The position numbers and the translations under genes were made by a program. Positions 22,468-35,990 of a stretch of DNA of 37,500 nt are shown in pieces (positions within the stretch are counted from its first letter, which is position 1; each line of letters begins with the position of its first letter). The DNA is taken from positions 82,501 to 120,000 of the forward strand of contig JACVTC010000099.1 in assembly GCA_016946835.1 (NCBI GenBank). The letters are read 5' to 3'. This DNA is from Neocallimastix lanati (nom. inval.). Lineage: Eukaryota > Neocallimastigomycota > Neocallimastigomycetes > Neocallimastigales > Neocallimastigaceae. A model generated the notes under the pieces. The model saw only the letters and a list, made by a program, of their open reading frames with translations. It did no database searches and was not told the origin of the DNA.

Positions 22468-24429
22468 TAGCATTAACTTAATAAATAAATATATATATAT
22501 ATATTAAATTATTAAAAATAATGATTATATATAAATACATCATTTATTAATTTATTAATTATTATTCCAAATATTTATCTATTTATCTATTTTATTTCTT
22601 TCTTTCTGCTATAATAACAGTGTATAGATAAAAATGGAAATGAAATTCCTTGTATAAAAATGGTCTTTATGAGGAAAGACTTTAATCCCCTCGGTATGGT
22701 AAGAAGCTATTCCTCATCTCAAATCCATGAAAACCGGTCCAAAGTGATTCTTGAGGATGATGATAAAGATGAAAATGAAAATGAAAATGAAAATGAAAAT
22801 GAAAATGAAAATGAAAATGAAAATGAAAATGAAAATGAAAATGAAAATGAAAATGAAAATGAAAATGAAAATGAAAATGAAAATGAAAATGAAAATGAAA
22901 ATGAAAATGAAAATGAAAATGAAAATGAAAATGAAAATGAAAATGAAAATGAAAATGAAAATGAAAATGAAAATGAAAATGAAAATGAAAATGAAAATGA
23001 AAATGAAAATGAAAATGAAAATGAAAATGAAAATGAAAATGAAAATGAAAATGAAAATGATAGGGAAAATGAAAATGAAAATGATAAGGAAAATGATAGG
23101 GAAAAGAGTGATAACAATAAAAATTTTAAGTGGGAGTGGGATTGGGATTGGTGGAAGAAGGATGGCTTTCGTCTCTGGAATAACATTTCTTCCATGTTTT
23201 CTTTTATCTTTTCCGTCATAAGACAAACGAATTTAAGGGAGGAGAATAGTTCAGGAATGGATCACTATCAACACTATCCTCATCCTCATCCTCATTCTCA
23301 TCCTCCTTCTTCCACTTCGATACCTGATAATAATGAGGATAGTTTCAATGACTCTATCGTTTGGAATAATGACTCCATTACGAATAACAACGACGAAAAT
23401 GATCATGAGAAAGATATCGATGGTAATAATGATCCTAGTAGTATTAATACTATTGATAGTATTAATCCATCATCCAATGCTGATACCCCGGTAGTAGTTC
23501 AAGATCAACCTCCTGCCCTTGATGATTTCAATGATTTCGATAATTTCAATGATTTTGATCCTACCATCATTCCAGACGCTTCTCTTTCTCTATCGAATTC
23601 AAAGTCAGAGGCCTTGAAAGGGACAACCACCACAACTACTTCTACTTCCACTTCCTCTTCCTCCCTTCTCTCTTCCAGTTTACTTCAATCCCTTCCCATA
23701 AAAGACTTCAGTATCACTGAGTTCCATCACTGTGATGATCATCAATCCCAACAACTGAACGGTCTTACGGAGGACATTAAGATCTATCGTGCTGCTGCGG
23801 TCTATCTTTTAGAGCATGAACATGAGGATGATATGTACCATGCCCTCTTCCTAAAATACTTTAAAGAGGAAGGGATGAAACCGTCCGTTCAATTCACCTT
23901 CACCAACCTCAATAACATGAAAATGGCTTCAGCGTATTGTGAATCCTCAGAAGAGCGAGCCTGCTCAGAAGGTGCCATTGCCTGGACCTATTTAAACAGT
24001 GGTGAATTTCACGTTTGTCCTCTCTTTTTTGAAAGTGCCTATTTTGGAACGATTGATCAACGAACCAGTGAAGCCTCTGCTATTCTTCTTCATGAACTCA
24101 CCCACTGTCATGGGACAGAGGATTATGCCTACGGAGAAGAAGCCATGAATTCTTTAAGCCCTTCGGAAGCCTCAAAAAATGCGGATACCTATCGATTTTT
24201 TGCCATGAGTAGTATTTATTATCTTGATGAAAAAAGTAGAAATAATGTTTTTTTAAAAAAAAGACAGAATAGTAATGAAGATCATAATGAAAGTCATAAT
24301 GAGGAAGGTCATAAGGAGCATAGGGATGATAAGAATAATTTTTTAAATCAAAAAATTGATTTCCGTACTGAACCTTTCAAAGATAAAGTGATTCTTTATC
24401 CAAATCCAAAACAAAGCAAAACAAAATAA
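22341..24429 (+). CDS. secreted M35 (deuterolysin/aspzincin) metallopeptidase with a Glu-Asn repeat
   Basis: Exon 1 is 22341-22427 and exon 2 is 22621-24429; the spliced protein is 631 residues. Residues 1-21 form a signal peptide (MKQNIISILFFISIFIHPMT). Residues 80-175 are 48 Glu-Asn dipeptides, followed by a Trp/Asp-rich patch, a His-Pro stretch and a Ser/Thr run to about 375. The catalytic domain starts near 392. It has CDDHQSQQL (Cys400), HVCPLFFE, then HELTH (520-524) and GTEDYAYG (527-534), the aspzincin signature. His520, His524 and Asp530 should bind zinc and Glu521 act as the base. NADTYRFFA follows, as in the family. M35 enzymes cleave peptide bonds outside the cell. The usual folded pro-region is not recognisable; low-complexity sequence takes its place. 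The two motifs are only two residues apart, shorter than I recall as typical. The domain looks intact. Confidence 0.92.
22428..22620 (+). other. intron of the M35 gene (193 nt, phase 0)
   Basis: Donor GTAAGT at 22428-22433 directly after the Arg29 codon; acceptor AACAG ends at 22620 after a pyrimidine-rich TTTCTTTCTTTCTGC stretch. Splicing joins the signal-peptide exon to TGT ATA GAT, keeping the frame open into the long second exon. Without it the long frame would start at an internal ATG (22660) and lack a signal peptide. Confidence 0.9.
22771..23058 (+). repeat. 48 perfect GAAAAT hexamers in the M35 coding exon
   Basis: No substitution in 288 bases, then GATAGG and further GAAAAT/GATAAG units to about 23105. 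A hexamer keeps the frame. Three other frames are also stop-free, giving false KM, IF and FS repeat open frames. Confidence 0.95.
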
Positions 24430-24450
24430 AAAAAAAGAAAAAGTAGAAGA

Positions 24451-24702
24451 AGATCTTGTAGTTATTTAAAAAAATAATAATAATAAAGAAAGAAAGACCT
24501 TGTAGTAATTTAAAAAAAAAAAAAAAAAAAAGTAAGATCTTGTAGTAATTTAAAAAAAAAAAAAAAAAGTAAGATCTTGTAGTAATTTAAAAAAAAAAAA
24601 GTAAGATTTAAAAAAAAAAAAAGAAAGAAAGATCTTGTAGTTATTTAAAAAAAAAAAAAAAAAAAAAGAGGAAAAGAAGTAAGACCTTGCTTGTAGTTAT
24701 TA
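24451..24702 (+). repeat. tandem repeat in the probable 3' UTR of the M35 gene
   Basis: The word AGA(T/C)CTTGTAGT(T/A)ATTTAAAA occurs at 24451, 24496, 24535, 24572, 24631 and 24682, plus a shortened AAGATTTAAAA at 24603. A-runs of varying length separate the copies. The first copy starts 22 bases after the stop codon, so the array is likely transcribed. Confidence 0.8.
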
Positions 24703-24739
24703 AAAAATATATATATATATAAAATAAATAAATAAAAAA

Positions 24740-24862
24740 ATCTAGAAAGATTTAACTTTAAATTTCCTCCTATGGGCAAGCAAGTAATGGAAGTAGAATA
24801 CCTTGGATTCATCATAGCAAAAATATTTTCATGGAATAGTACAGAATCTCTATTTCCTAAAA
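24740..24862. other. complex island downstream of the M35 gene
   Basis: About 120 bases of non-repetitive sequence, open on both strands. The + frame from 24772 reads MGKQVMEVEYLGFIIAKIF. The minus frame reads FHENIFAMMNPRYSTSITCL. I recognise neither. It could be an exon fragment, a retroelement scrap, or chance. Flanking poly-A runs argue against an independent gene. Confidence 0.3.
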
Positions 24863-24903
24863 AAAAAGAGTTAAAAAAGAAAAAAGAATTATTTAATAAA
24901 CTC

Positions 24904-24935
<32 letters not shown>

Positions 24936-25639
24936 CTTTCACAACAATATTATTTTATAATTAATAAATAAGAATTAAGAAATTTGAAATCAACAAACAA
25001 ATCATTATTATTTTTATAATTTTTAATTTTTTAATTCATAAATAATAAATCTTTTCTTGATGAGTAAATTATTAAATTTATAAATAAATAAATATATTAT
25101 AAATTAAAAAAAAAAAAATAAAAAAAAATAAATAAAAAAAAAAATAAATAAATAAATAAATAAAAATAAGAATAAAAAAAATCATCATCATCATCATAAT
25201 AATAATAAACAATAAATTAAATAATAAATAATTTTATTTTATTTTATTTTATTTTATTTTATTTTTTATTATTTTATTTTATTTCTATTTTACATTTGAA
25301 ATATTTTTAAAAATTTAGTATATTAGTAATTAAATTATTAAGTTGGAATAATTTAATTGTAAATATATCTTAATTTTATACTTTAATTTTTAGATCTTAA
25401 AAAAAAAAATTTTTTTTTAAAGATCACAAGCTGTTTAAAACAAAGCAAAAAAAAAAAAATATTTTAAAAAATATAAAATTATTATAATTATTACTTATTA
25501 TGATAATGATAATGATAATAATTTTAATTATTATTATTATGATTATTACTCTATTATAATTTTTATTATTTATTATTTATAATTTATTATTATATTTGGA
25601 TTCTCCCTTTAAAGCATGGTTTTAAGCTAACCAATCATG

Positions 25640-25670
<31 letters not shown>

Positions 25671-26556
25671 CAATACTTTATCCTAATTTCATATTACATT
25701 TCATTATAAACTTTTTTTTTTTTACATACGAAACTATTTCTGAAACGATAATTTTTAAAGCTTAAATTAACATTTATAATAATACTTTTTTAATTTATAT
25801 ATTTAAATAAATGATTAAAATAATATTAATAATAATAATAATATTTAATATATAGGTATCAGATAGTTAAATGTAATGTTTTTTTTTTTTTTTTTGTAAT
25901 TATATAAATTATTAACTTAATTTATATAATTACAAAAAAAAAAAAAACATTAAATATTAATATGGAAATAGAAAACTCAATAAAACTTTTTTTTTTTAAT
26001 TATTCCATTAAAATTTAATATATAGTTGTTTTAAAAAATTAGTTAATGGTGTATATATATATATATATATATATAAATACATATAAAAAAAAACGATTAA
26101 ATTTAATAAATATCATTTAGTCAGTAATACTATTTTATATAATATTAATACTTATAATAATAATAATATATGATTATATATACATTATTCTTTCCTTTTT
26201 TTATATTATTTTTAATAACAATAATATACTAACAAATGTAATAATAAATTTATTTTTTATTATTATTATTTATACTATTATTTATATAAATTTCAATAAC
26301 ATATATTGTAATGTAATCTATTTTTATATCATATTTTAATATTTTTAATTACAAAAAAAAAAAAAAAAAAAAAAAAACTTGGTAAAATATTTTAGGTTTT
26401 TAAATATATATTAAACTACAGAATAAAATAATAATAATAATTATGATAATACAGAAAAAAAAAATTTTTTTTTTTCTTTTTCATAGATTAAAATACGAAT
26501 TAAAGATCAAATTATTTAATTATAAACAAAAAATTATTTAATTATAAATAAATAAT

Positions 26557-26587
<31 letters not shown>

Positions 26588-26615
26588 TTATTATTGTGGT
26601 AATTTATAATAAGAG

Positions 26616-26663
<48 letters not shown>

Positions 26664-26916
26664 TATTTAATTTTATTGTTATAATTAATTAAAAAAAATT
26701 ATCCACTTCATTGTTTTAATTAGAATGAAAAAAAAAAAAGGAATTTTTTTTTTATCAAATTTAGTAAATTAAGGTTCCACAGATATATATATGTTTAGTT
26801 TAAATAGATTTATGATATATCACTTGATTTCAAAAAGTATTACCAATTAACATCAAGTTATCTTATATAAAAAAAAAATAATAACAATATTCATTCATTC
26901 ATTAGTAAATAGTTTT

Positions 26917-27335
<419 letters not shown>

Positions 27336-27410
27336 TATATCAACTTTTAGAGAATTGATTTTAAGTATATATATATACTAATATCATCCTAATAAGTAAA
27401 ATTGAAAAGG

Positions 27411-27441
<31 letters not shown>

Positions 27442-27516
27442 AAAAAAAAAAAATAATAACCACGAATGATATTATTTTTTAATTATAGATTATTTATTAT
27501 CATATTTAAATATAAA

Positions 27517-27548
<32 letters not shown>

Positions 27549-27776
27549 TTCCAATTCAATTAATAAAAATAAATGAATAAAAATGAAATAAAATAAAATC
27601 TTTTTTTTTTAAAGATATAAATTCTTGGCAGGCATCCTCATTAAATACTAATTAATAAAAATAATAATAATAAAAAATAAAAATAAAAAAATAATCAACA
27701 AATTTTATATAAAATAAAACTTCTCTTTTTTTTTTTTTTTTTTGTATCTATATAAAATAAAAACTTTATTAAATAT

Positions 27777-27822
27777 TTAAAATATTATAAGATAGTATAA
27801 TTATATAATTTGGTATTGAATG

Positions 27823-27876
<54 letters not shown>

Positions 27877-28048
27877 TAAAATAGTTATATAAAATGGATT
27901 TATTTAAAATATTATAAGATAGTTTAATTATATAATTTGGTATTGAATGATTTATTATTATTATTTTTGTTATTTTAAAAAATAAATAATAATAATAATA
28001 ATAATAATTTAAAAGATAGTATAATTATATAATTTGGTATTGAATGGT
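27777..28048 (+). repeat. three dispersed-tandem copies of a 54-bp word
   Basis: The word TATAATTTGGTATTGAATG, with its upstream TTAAAATATTATAAGATAGT, occurs at 27777-27830, 27902-27955 and (shortened) 28008-28048. ATT and AAT microsatellites separate the copies. Confidence 0.82.
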
Positions 28049-28493
28049 TATAATAATATATGAAAAAAAAAATTATAATAATTAATTAATTATTAAATAT
28101 CATATCCTATAATGATATACACAATACGATATTTAAAATTAACAAATTTTTTATTTTAATAATAAATCAAATAAATATATATTTTTTTTTTAATTTTTAA
28201 ATATTCTATATAAGTAATTACTTTATTTATTTTTTTCTATTTTAAAAAAAAAATCTACAAACATTAATAAATTTCGTTACTTTTTTTTTTTTTTAATTTA
28301 TTTATTTTAATTTCTTTTCTATATAGATAAATATTGGTAAAATAGGTAATATTATTAATTAATTTATTAATTAATTATAAAAAAAAAAAGAATAAATATT
28401 TAATTATTATTATAAAAAAAAATAAAAAAACATATATATAAATATATAAATTATATATATATATTTCAGTTTTGTTTTTGCATTGCTTCTAAA

Positions 28494-28516
28494 TATGCTA
28501 AACCATTTTTAGCATA
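28494..28516. repeat. 9-bp hairpin 3' of CotH copy 2
   Basis: TATGCTAAA (28494-28502) pairs with TTTAGCATA (28508-28516) over a 5-base loop. It lies about 295 bases beyond the CotH stop codon on the 3' side. It might be an RNA structure near the transcript end; this is a guess. Confidence 0.45.
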
Positions 28517-28810
28517 AATATTTAATATAAAAATAAAAGTGATTTTAAAAAATTTTTTGTTTATATTATAATAATAAAAATTTCTTGTTTTTAATATTTT
28601 TAATATATTAATTACTTAATTTTTTTTTTTATGTTTGTATTTCGTTTTTTTTTTTTCATACGTATTGCTTTTTTTTTTTTGTCTTGTTTTTTTTTTGTTG
28701 GTTCCATTATTTTTTTTTTATTAAAAAAAAATTCTTAAAGTGTTGATATTATTACTATTTCCCTTTTTTTTTTATATAAAAATAATAAAAAAAAAAATTC
28801 CTTATTATAT

Positions 28811-30852
28811 TTACATTAAAATTTCAAAAATAACGACAGCAATAGCCATCATAATAAAAGTCATATTCATTTCAATTTTTGAATTAGAGGCACTCTTATC
28901 ATCCAAGTTTGAAGCTTCAGCATTTGAAATATCTTCTTCTGGAATTATCTTAGTAACTGGTTCTAATGGAACACTATCCCATTCAAAATCAAATTCAGCA
29001 GCAACGGCTTCAGCACGCATTTGAATCCATTGTCTTAATCCCCAATCAGTACTCTTTTTAGCGGTAGCTTCTAAGTTATCTTTATAATCTTGGAAAGTCC
29101 AAACGTATCTAGTTTTAGTTGGATCACCACCAATGTGTAAACGTTTTAATCCATAATCCCATTCAATTTCAGAGGCATAACGACGATCATATTCATCAAT
29201 ACGACGACCTAAAGCAACTGGATTGAAAACATGTTTAACAATATCAACTAAATGATCTTCAAACATTTTAACTGTCACACCTTGCTTTAAGAACTTATCA
29301 ATGGCAACTCTGTAGGTCTTAACACGATCACTAACCTGTAAATTAGCATTAACTAAATCCTTGTAAGATTGAGATGGGAAAGCGTCCCCAACCGTATTAA
29401 TTTTAGCAGGAATATTAAGACCAAAGGTTAAATCATAATCTTGATCAATAAAGTAAAACTTGTATTTATCCTTTGAGGATTCAGTTGGATCATCATATAA
29501 AACGAAATTAGTTTCAAACATCCAGTAGGAATCCCAGTGAGCAGTTAAATATTCCATAGCCATGAATTTTAAAAAGACATCAAGATCAAACCATTCCTTA
29601 CTGAACTTCTTAACAGCATCAGCATCAGTAACATCAAGAGCTTCCATAGCACTAGATAATGAATTAATTTTTTCAGGAGATTTACCTTCGTCACACTTAA
29701 AAGTAGTTAATGGACTGTCTGGAACGAAATCAGATCCCATACCAGCATCGGCAGAGACACCAATTTCTTCAGGAGCATTAACCTTTCCGGTTTTTTCATC
29801 ACCGTAGAATTGAGTTTTAATAAATGAATTGGATGCAGTGACTTCGATCATGATATATAAACCAATTGGAGTACCATCATCTAAGTAGACACGAACAATA
29901 ATTTGATTATGAACTGGATTACCGATAGCACGAACTACATCTGCATATAAAGCTTGACGAATAAATGTTGGATCATTTGGACTAGCTCTGAACTTGAAAA
30001 CCTTTCTCTTATTAAGCTTGTTTTCAAGCTTAATTCTCCATTGGAATTTATCTTCATAACGATTTTGAGCCTTAGTTGGTACGTTAGTTTCAGTATAAAT
30101 ACTATCTCTTAATACCATGGTAAATCTACCTAAAGTCCAGGTATCATTACCACTAATGAAAAATTGTCTTGAACCGCTATCAACAATAACGGTTGGAATG
30201 TAGGAATCATCAAAAGTTTCAGTTTTACCAATAGAACGAGTCCATTGTGGCTTATCTTCTGGATAACCTAAACCCTTTAATGGACTAATAGTTTCCTTTC
30301 TACCGAAAAATTCATTATGCGTAGTAAGTGCGCCTGCAGGAAGTTTTCTTGAAAACCCTTCAGAAGCACCATCTACATCATAAGTATATCTATTTTAAAA
30401 AAAATTTAATTAAAATATAAATAAATATTTTTTTTGAATGTTAATAAATAAAATAAAAATTAATGATTACTAAATGGTAATCAATCAAACAAAAAATTAA
30501 TGAATACTAAATATTAACAAATAAAACATAAAATCAATTAATGATTACTAAATAGTAATATATAAAACAAAAAATTAAATCTATAACTATATGATAATAA
30601 TATGAACAAAAATTAATTAAAGATTTAAAAATGGTTTAAAAAAAAAACTTACTCAAATTCTTTATCAGGACAAATAGCCGATACAGAGAAAACTTTAGAG
30701 AAACTATCAACTGGTTGTAATTGTAAAGTTTTACCATCAAAAGTTATACTAGCTTTATTACCAAACGCTATAAGACTGAAATTCACAATACGACCGTAAA
30801 CACTACTGATTATAGTAGATATAATAAGAGTTGAAAATAGCGTACAATTCAT
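28811..30852 (-). CDS. secreted CotH-domain protein, copy 2 (two exons)
   Basis: Exon 1 is 30653-30852 (200 nt) and exon 2 is 28811-30389 (1579 nt), giving 592 residues. The signal peptide (MNCTLFSTLIISTIISSVYG) is followed by RIVNFS, as in the first copy. CotH motifs fall at nearly the same residues: FKFRASPNDPT (about 199-209), RVYLDDGTPIGLYIMIE (about 233-249), HWDSYWM..TNFVLYD (about 351-366) and FYFIDQDYDLTFG (about 378-390). By eye the central region is about 75% identical to copy 1. The C-terminal about 20 residues are hydrophobic after a Ser/Asn-rich stretch, a likely GPI-anchor signal. No dockerin or carbohydrate-binding module is visible. Likely cell-surface or secretory; enzymatic activity (atypical protein kinase in characterised CotH) is plausible because the catalytic-type Asp residues are kept, but untested. 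Same strand as copy 1, about 21 kb apart. Confidence 0.92.
30390..30652 (-). other. intron of CotH copy 2 (263 nt, phase 2)
   Basis: Donor GTAAGT (complement of 30647-30652) and acceptor AAATAG (AG is the complement of 30390-30391). Splicing joins GA to A to make a Glu codon, at the same position as the intron of copy 1. Inside, an imperfect unit of about 40 bases containing TTAATGA(T/A)TACTAAAT recurs at 30460, 30497 and 30538. Confidence 0.88.
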
Positions 30853-32144
30853 TTTGTTTTGTTATAAATTTTATATTTAATATTTTTTTAATTTAAGATG
30901 ATAATAAATAAGATAATATATGACTAAAATATTTTTATTAAATAATTTCAATTAAGTTATAAAAAATTTAAATTATTTATTTATATTTTTTTTTAATTAT
31001 ATATGTTCTATAAAAATTTAATAATTATGAATCTTCTATCTTTATGTTATTTATTTATTTCTATTGAATTAAAATTTTTGTTATTTTATTTTATTTATTT
31101 TATTTTACTTTTTTCTTTACTTTTTTCTTTCTTTCTTTTTATTTTTATTTTTTTTTTCTGATATTTTATTTTTTATAAATCTATATCTTATATAAAATTA
31201 TTTTATTTTTTCTTTAATATATATATTTATATATTTTTGATTTCCTGATTTTCAATATATAAGAAATAGATTTATATCTCTTTTATCTTTATTTTTCTAT
31301 TTATTATTTTTTTTTTATAAATTAAAAGAAAGAAAAAAGTATCTTTTATGATATTATCTTTTTCTTGTTTCTTTTTATTTTTTATTTTATTTTATTTTGT
31401 TTTACTTTTATTACTGTTAACTTTTATTTATATTATTATTATAATATAAACATAAATTTTAATATTCTTTTTTTTTTTTTTTTTTTTTTTACTACACTAT
31501 ATTTACTTTATTATTTAATTTTTTTTTTATTTTATCCTTTAATAAGAAAAATATTATTTTATATATATACGAAAAAAAATTTTTTTAAAAAAAAAAAAAA
31601 AACAATGTTTATTAAAACTTTCACAGAATTATCTAAAAAAAAAATTTTTTTATTGAATTTTCTAAAAAAAAAAAATGAAAAATAATATTAAAAAAAGAAA
31701 AAAGAAAAAAGAAAATATATAGATATATATATTTTTAAGTTTTCTATTCTCTACTTTTTAATAAAATAAAATAAATAATAAAATAAATAATAAATATTTT
31801 TTTTTCTCCTTTTAACAATATATTAAAATCATATCACTATTTTATTTTTTATATTAATTTAAATTATTTAATTTATTTATCAACCAATATATTATTAGTT
31901 ATGTACTTACTCTCTATGTATAATATTATTATTAGATTATATAAATATATACATTACATTATTCTATTATTTATATATATTACTTATATATAATACATTA
32001 GATTAGATTAGATTATTGTTTATTTGCCTAGTATTTTAAAATAATTTTAAATTGTAAATAGTAATAATATATTTTGAAATAATCTTAACAAAAAAAATTA
32101 TATATTGTAAATAGTAATAATTTATTCTAATTTAATATGTTATA

Positions 32145-32213
32145 TATAATATAATATATATATAATATAATGTATATATAATATAATGTATATATAATAT
32201 AATGTATATATAG
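32145..32213 (+). repeat. 18-bp minisatellite, about 3-4 copies
   Basis: ATATAATATAATGTATAT-type unit repeated with period about 18. The first copy has ATAT where later ones have GTAT. Confidence 0.75.
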
Positions 32214-35200
32214 ACATGAATTTTTATATTATTTAAACTTTTTTTTTAGAGATAAACGGTTTTTTTTTTTTTTTTATTTTATTCAATCATTATTTAATAT
32301 TATATATGAATTCAATTAAATAAATTCTATTGAATATAAAATATATATATTTATATATATATATATAAATTTTTAAAAAAAAAACAATTAAATCATATTA
32401 TTTATTATTTATTATTCATTATTTATTATTTATTATTTATTATTAATAAAATAACAAAATTACATTTAATAAACATAAAAAACAGAAAAAAAAAAACTAT
32501 TAATATTTTTACTATTAATACCACTAATTAATTAATATAAATGATATTTTTACTATTAATACTACTTAACAAAATATTAAATAATACTTTACTATAATAA
32601 ATAAAAAAAAAAATTTATATGAAATAACAGTAAAATCTTTTCCAATTTTATACCAGTTGTTCATTCATTTAAGATAATGATAAATTATTGTTTGATCATT
32701 TAAATATATATATACTATATATTATATATTATAGAATTACTTTAATACATAATTAAGATGTGTTTTATAATTTAATACTAAATATAAACATTTTTTTTAA
32801 GCCTTTTCTTGTAATCATTAATATATTTAAGAAATTTAAACCATTAGTATTAATATATTTTGTAATTATGAATTCTTTTTAACAAAAAAAATTCAATCTA
32901 ATATAAATAAAAAATGAATATTCTAAAAATTAAAAAGAAAAATTAAATAAATAAAAAAGAAAATAAAAAGTATGAATAATAATAAATACTTTACAAATTA
33001 TTAATAATATATTATAAAATTAAATAAAATAAAATAAATTGTGATATAAAATTAAAATAAAGTAAAATAAATTGTGATATATAAAAATATTACCTAATAA
33101 ATTATTAATATAAAGTAATAATAAATATTTAAACTAAACTTATAAACGGCTATCCTTTTTTAATTTTTTTTTTTTTTTAATTCTATTTTTTTTTTTTTTT
33201 AATGAATAATATTCTTTTTTTGACTTTAAATTAAAATATATTAATCTATAATATATATTAAATTATAAATTAATATATAATAACTTATATTAATATATTT
33301 ATAAAATTTTATCTAATTTAAATTTTTTTTTTGATTTATTTCTAAATTTTTATTCAGTAATTATTTAAAAGAGCGTATTGATCAAATATATTTATTTACT
33401 ATTTCCATATTAAAATAGATAATATATATATATTTTTATATTATATATTATAAATTATATATAATGTATTATATATTACATATTATATATTATATATAAT
33501 GTATATACTATATTCATAATAAAATATATGTTATATATTATACATAACTAGTAAATAATATAATTTAATACAATTTATATAAATGACTATTTTTTTTTTA
33601 AAAAAAAATTAAAAATTACTAATAATAATAAAACTCTATATAATGCATTTTAATTAACCAATAAATAAGTTTTTAAAAAAAAATGTGTTAGCATTGTGTA
33701 ACATTTAACATGATTATATAATAAAAGATGGTAAACTTTATTTTTATTAGAAATAAATTCAAAATAATAAATTAAAATAATTAAAATATAAAAATATAAA
33801 AGACCTTTTTTGTAATACAATATATATTAAAATCCTTTTGTAATACAATATATATATTAAAATAATTAAAATAATTAAATATGAAATATAAAATATGAAA
33901 AATAGAATATAAACAAAAATTCAATATAATTACAATATAAAAAAAATGATGATGATTTTTTTGGATAATTATTAAAACATTATTAAGCTAAAAACAAAGT
34001 AAAAAAAAAATAATAATAATAATAATAATAAAGGCTTTTTATTTTTTTTAATTTAAAAAATTCGATCATATAAATATTAATTAAAAGAATTCTATTATAA
34101 ATATTAAAATGATTAAAAATAAAGAAGTTGATATTTAGAAACGGATAATAACCTTTAAATATTCAGGTAGATAATTAAAAAATAATAATAATAATAATAA
34201 TAAAATAATAATAAAATTAGAATAATAGGATAAAATAAGAAATTTTATTATCAATTATCAATTAAATAAATACTTTTTTTTTATATTTAATTCAATTTTT
34301 TATCCTTAATTATTTTTTATTTTTTTATTACAACTGATTACTCATTTTTTAAATATTTATTTTATTTTTATATTTATTTTTTTTTTTTTGTTATAAATAT
34401 TTATTTATATTTTTTTTTTTTTTTTTTTGTTACAACTAATTACTTTTTTTAAAATATTTTTTTGTTTTTGTTTTTGTTCTTGTTTTTAATCATCATCATC
34501 ATCATCATCATTTTAAATAATTATGTTTTATTGTATTTAATATTTAATTCATTATTCATGATGAATTGTTTATTAATTGTCTTAATATTAAATAATTATT
34601 ACTCATGCTATATATGGAATAAAATGTGATAAAGTTTATAATGTTAATATTTTTTTAATTTTTTTTTTTTACTCAATTAATTATTTATTTATTTATTTTT
34701 ATTATTTATTTATTATTATTTATCTATTTATTATTTATTTATTTATTTATTTATTATTATTATTATTTATTATTTTTAATAAAGTTTATTTCTTATTTAG
34801 GATAAAATGCGGTGTACAATTTTTTTTTTTATTATGGAACGGTTTGACAAAATAAAATAAAATTAAATAAAATAAAATAAAATAAAATAATAAAAATAAT
34901 AATAAAAATAATAATAATGATTAAAAAATAATAATAAATTAATAAAATTAATAAATAATAATATAAATTATATATACTATAAATGATTTCAATAATGATA
35001 ATAAAAGTTTTTTTTTTATAACTTCTTAATAATTTAAAAAAAAAATAAAATAAAAATAAAGAAATAAAAATAAAAATAAAAAAATAAATGAAAAACTTAT
35101 TTACCAATCATTTAGTATATATTAAGTATGTTTGCAATATCAATTCCTTCACCAAAAATCAATAACAGCAATATTAATAAGAGTTTTGTATCTCATTTTT

Positions 35201-35990
35201 GTATTACAGTTTTATGAAAGTTTCTTTTTTTTTAAATTAATCTTAAATAATAGGAATTAAAATTTGTATAACTATTAAAAACTTTTCCATAATTTTATTG
35301 TTTTTTTAAAAAAAAAAAAAATTTATTTAATATTAAAAGAAAGTACAAGAAAAAATATATATATATATTAAGATTTAGTAGATGACTTATTGTTATCATT
35401 TGTTATTATTTTTAGTTATTATTTTTAATCAAGAATATATAATCATTCATTCATTTTAATTACTCTTTTTAATCACTCTTTTTAATTATTCATTATTAAT
35501 TTCTTTTTAATTATTGATTATTAATTTCTTTTTAATTATTGGTTTCAACTACTCTTAACATTAATTTTTTTTTTTATTATTTAAAATTAATTTATAAATT
35601 TTCCTATTAATCCGCCTTTAAAATTTTTTTTTTTTCATTTCATTTCATATTATTTCTAATTTAATTAAAATTTAAAATTTTGTTACAGTTTCTTTTTAAA
35701 CTTTGACTAATAAAAAAAATATAAAAAAAAAAAAAATAAAAAATAAAAAATAATTTTTTTTTTTTAACTTGTTATTTATAATATACTTTAATAAAAAAAA
35801 TTTTTTATTTTTACTCATTAATATATACTACAAAAAAAAATATTTTACTCAAAAATATATACTAAATTAATACTTTTTTATTTATTATTTACTTATTATT
35901 TTATACTCATATGTTTACTTTATTTATCATCAATTACTTTATTAATTATTTAATTATTTATATAATTATTATTTATTTATTATTTTATTG

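Noticed and set aside
22714-23226. Three further long open frames (KM, IF and FS repeats) over the M35 repeat
   Set aside because: Shadows of the GAAAAT repeat; only the EN frame continues into a recognisable domain and accepts the upstream exon.
28740-29807. Plus-strand open frames at 28740-29024 and 29562-29807
   Set aside because: They are antisense shadows of CotH copy 2, whose frame carries conserved motifs.
33687-33725. Solo LTR beginning TGTTAGCATTGTGTAACATT
   Set aside because: Similarity to the copia LTR start is limited to a few bases and no far end is recognisable.
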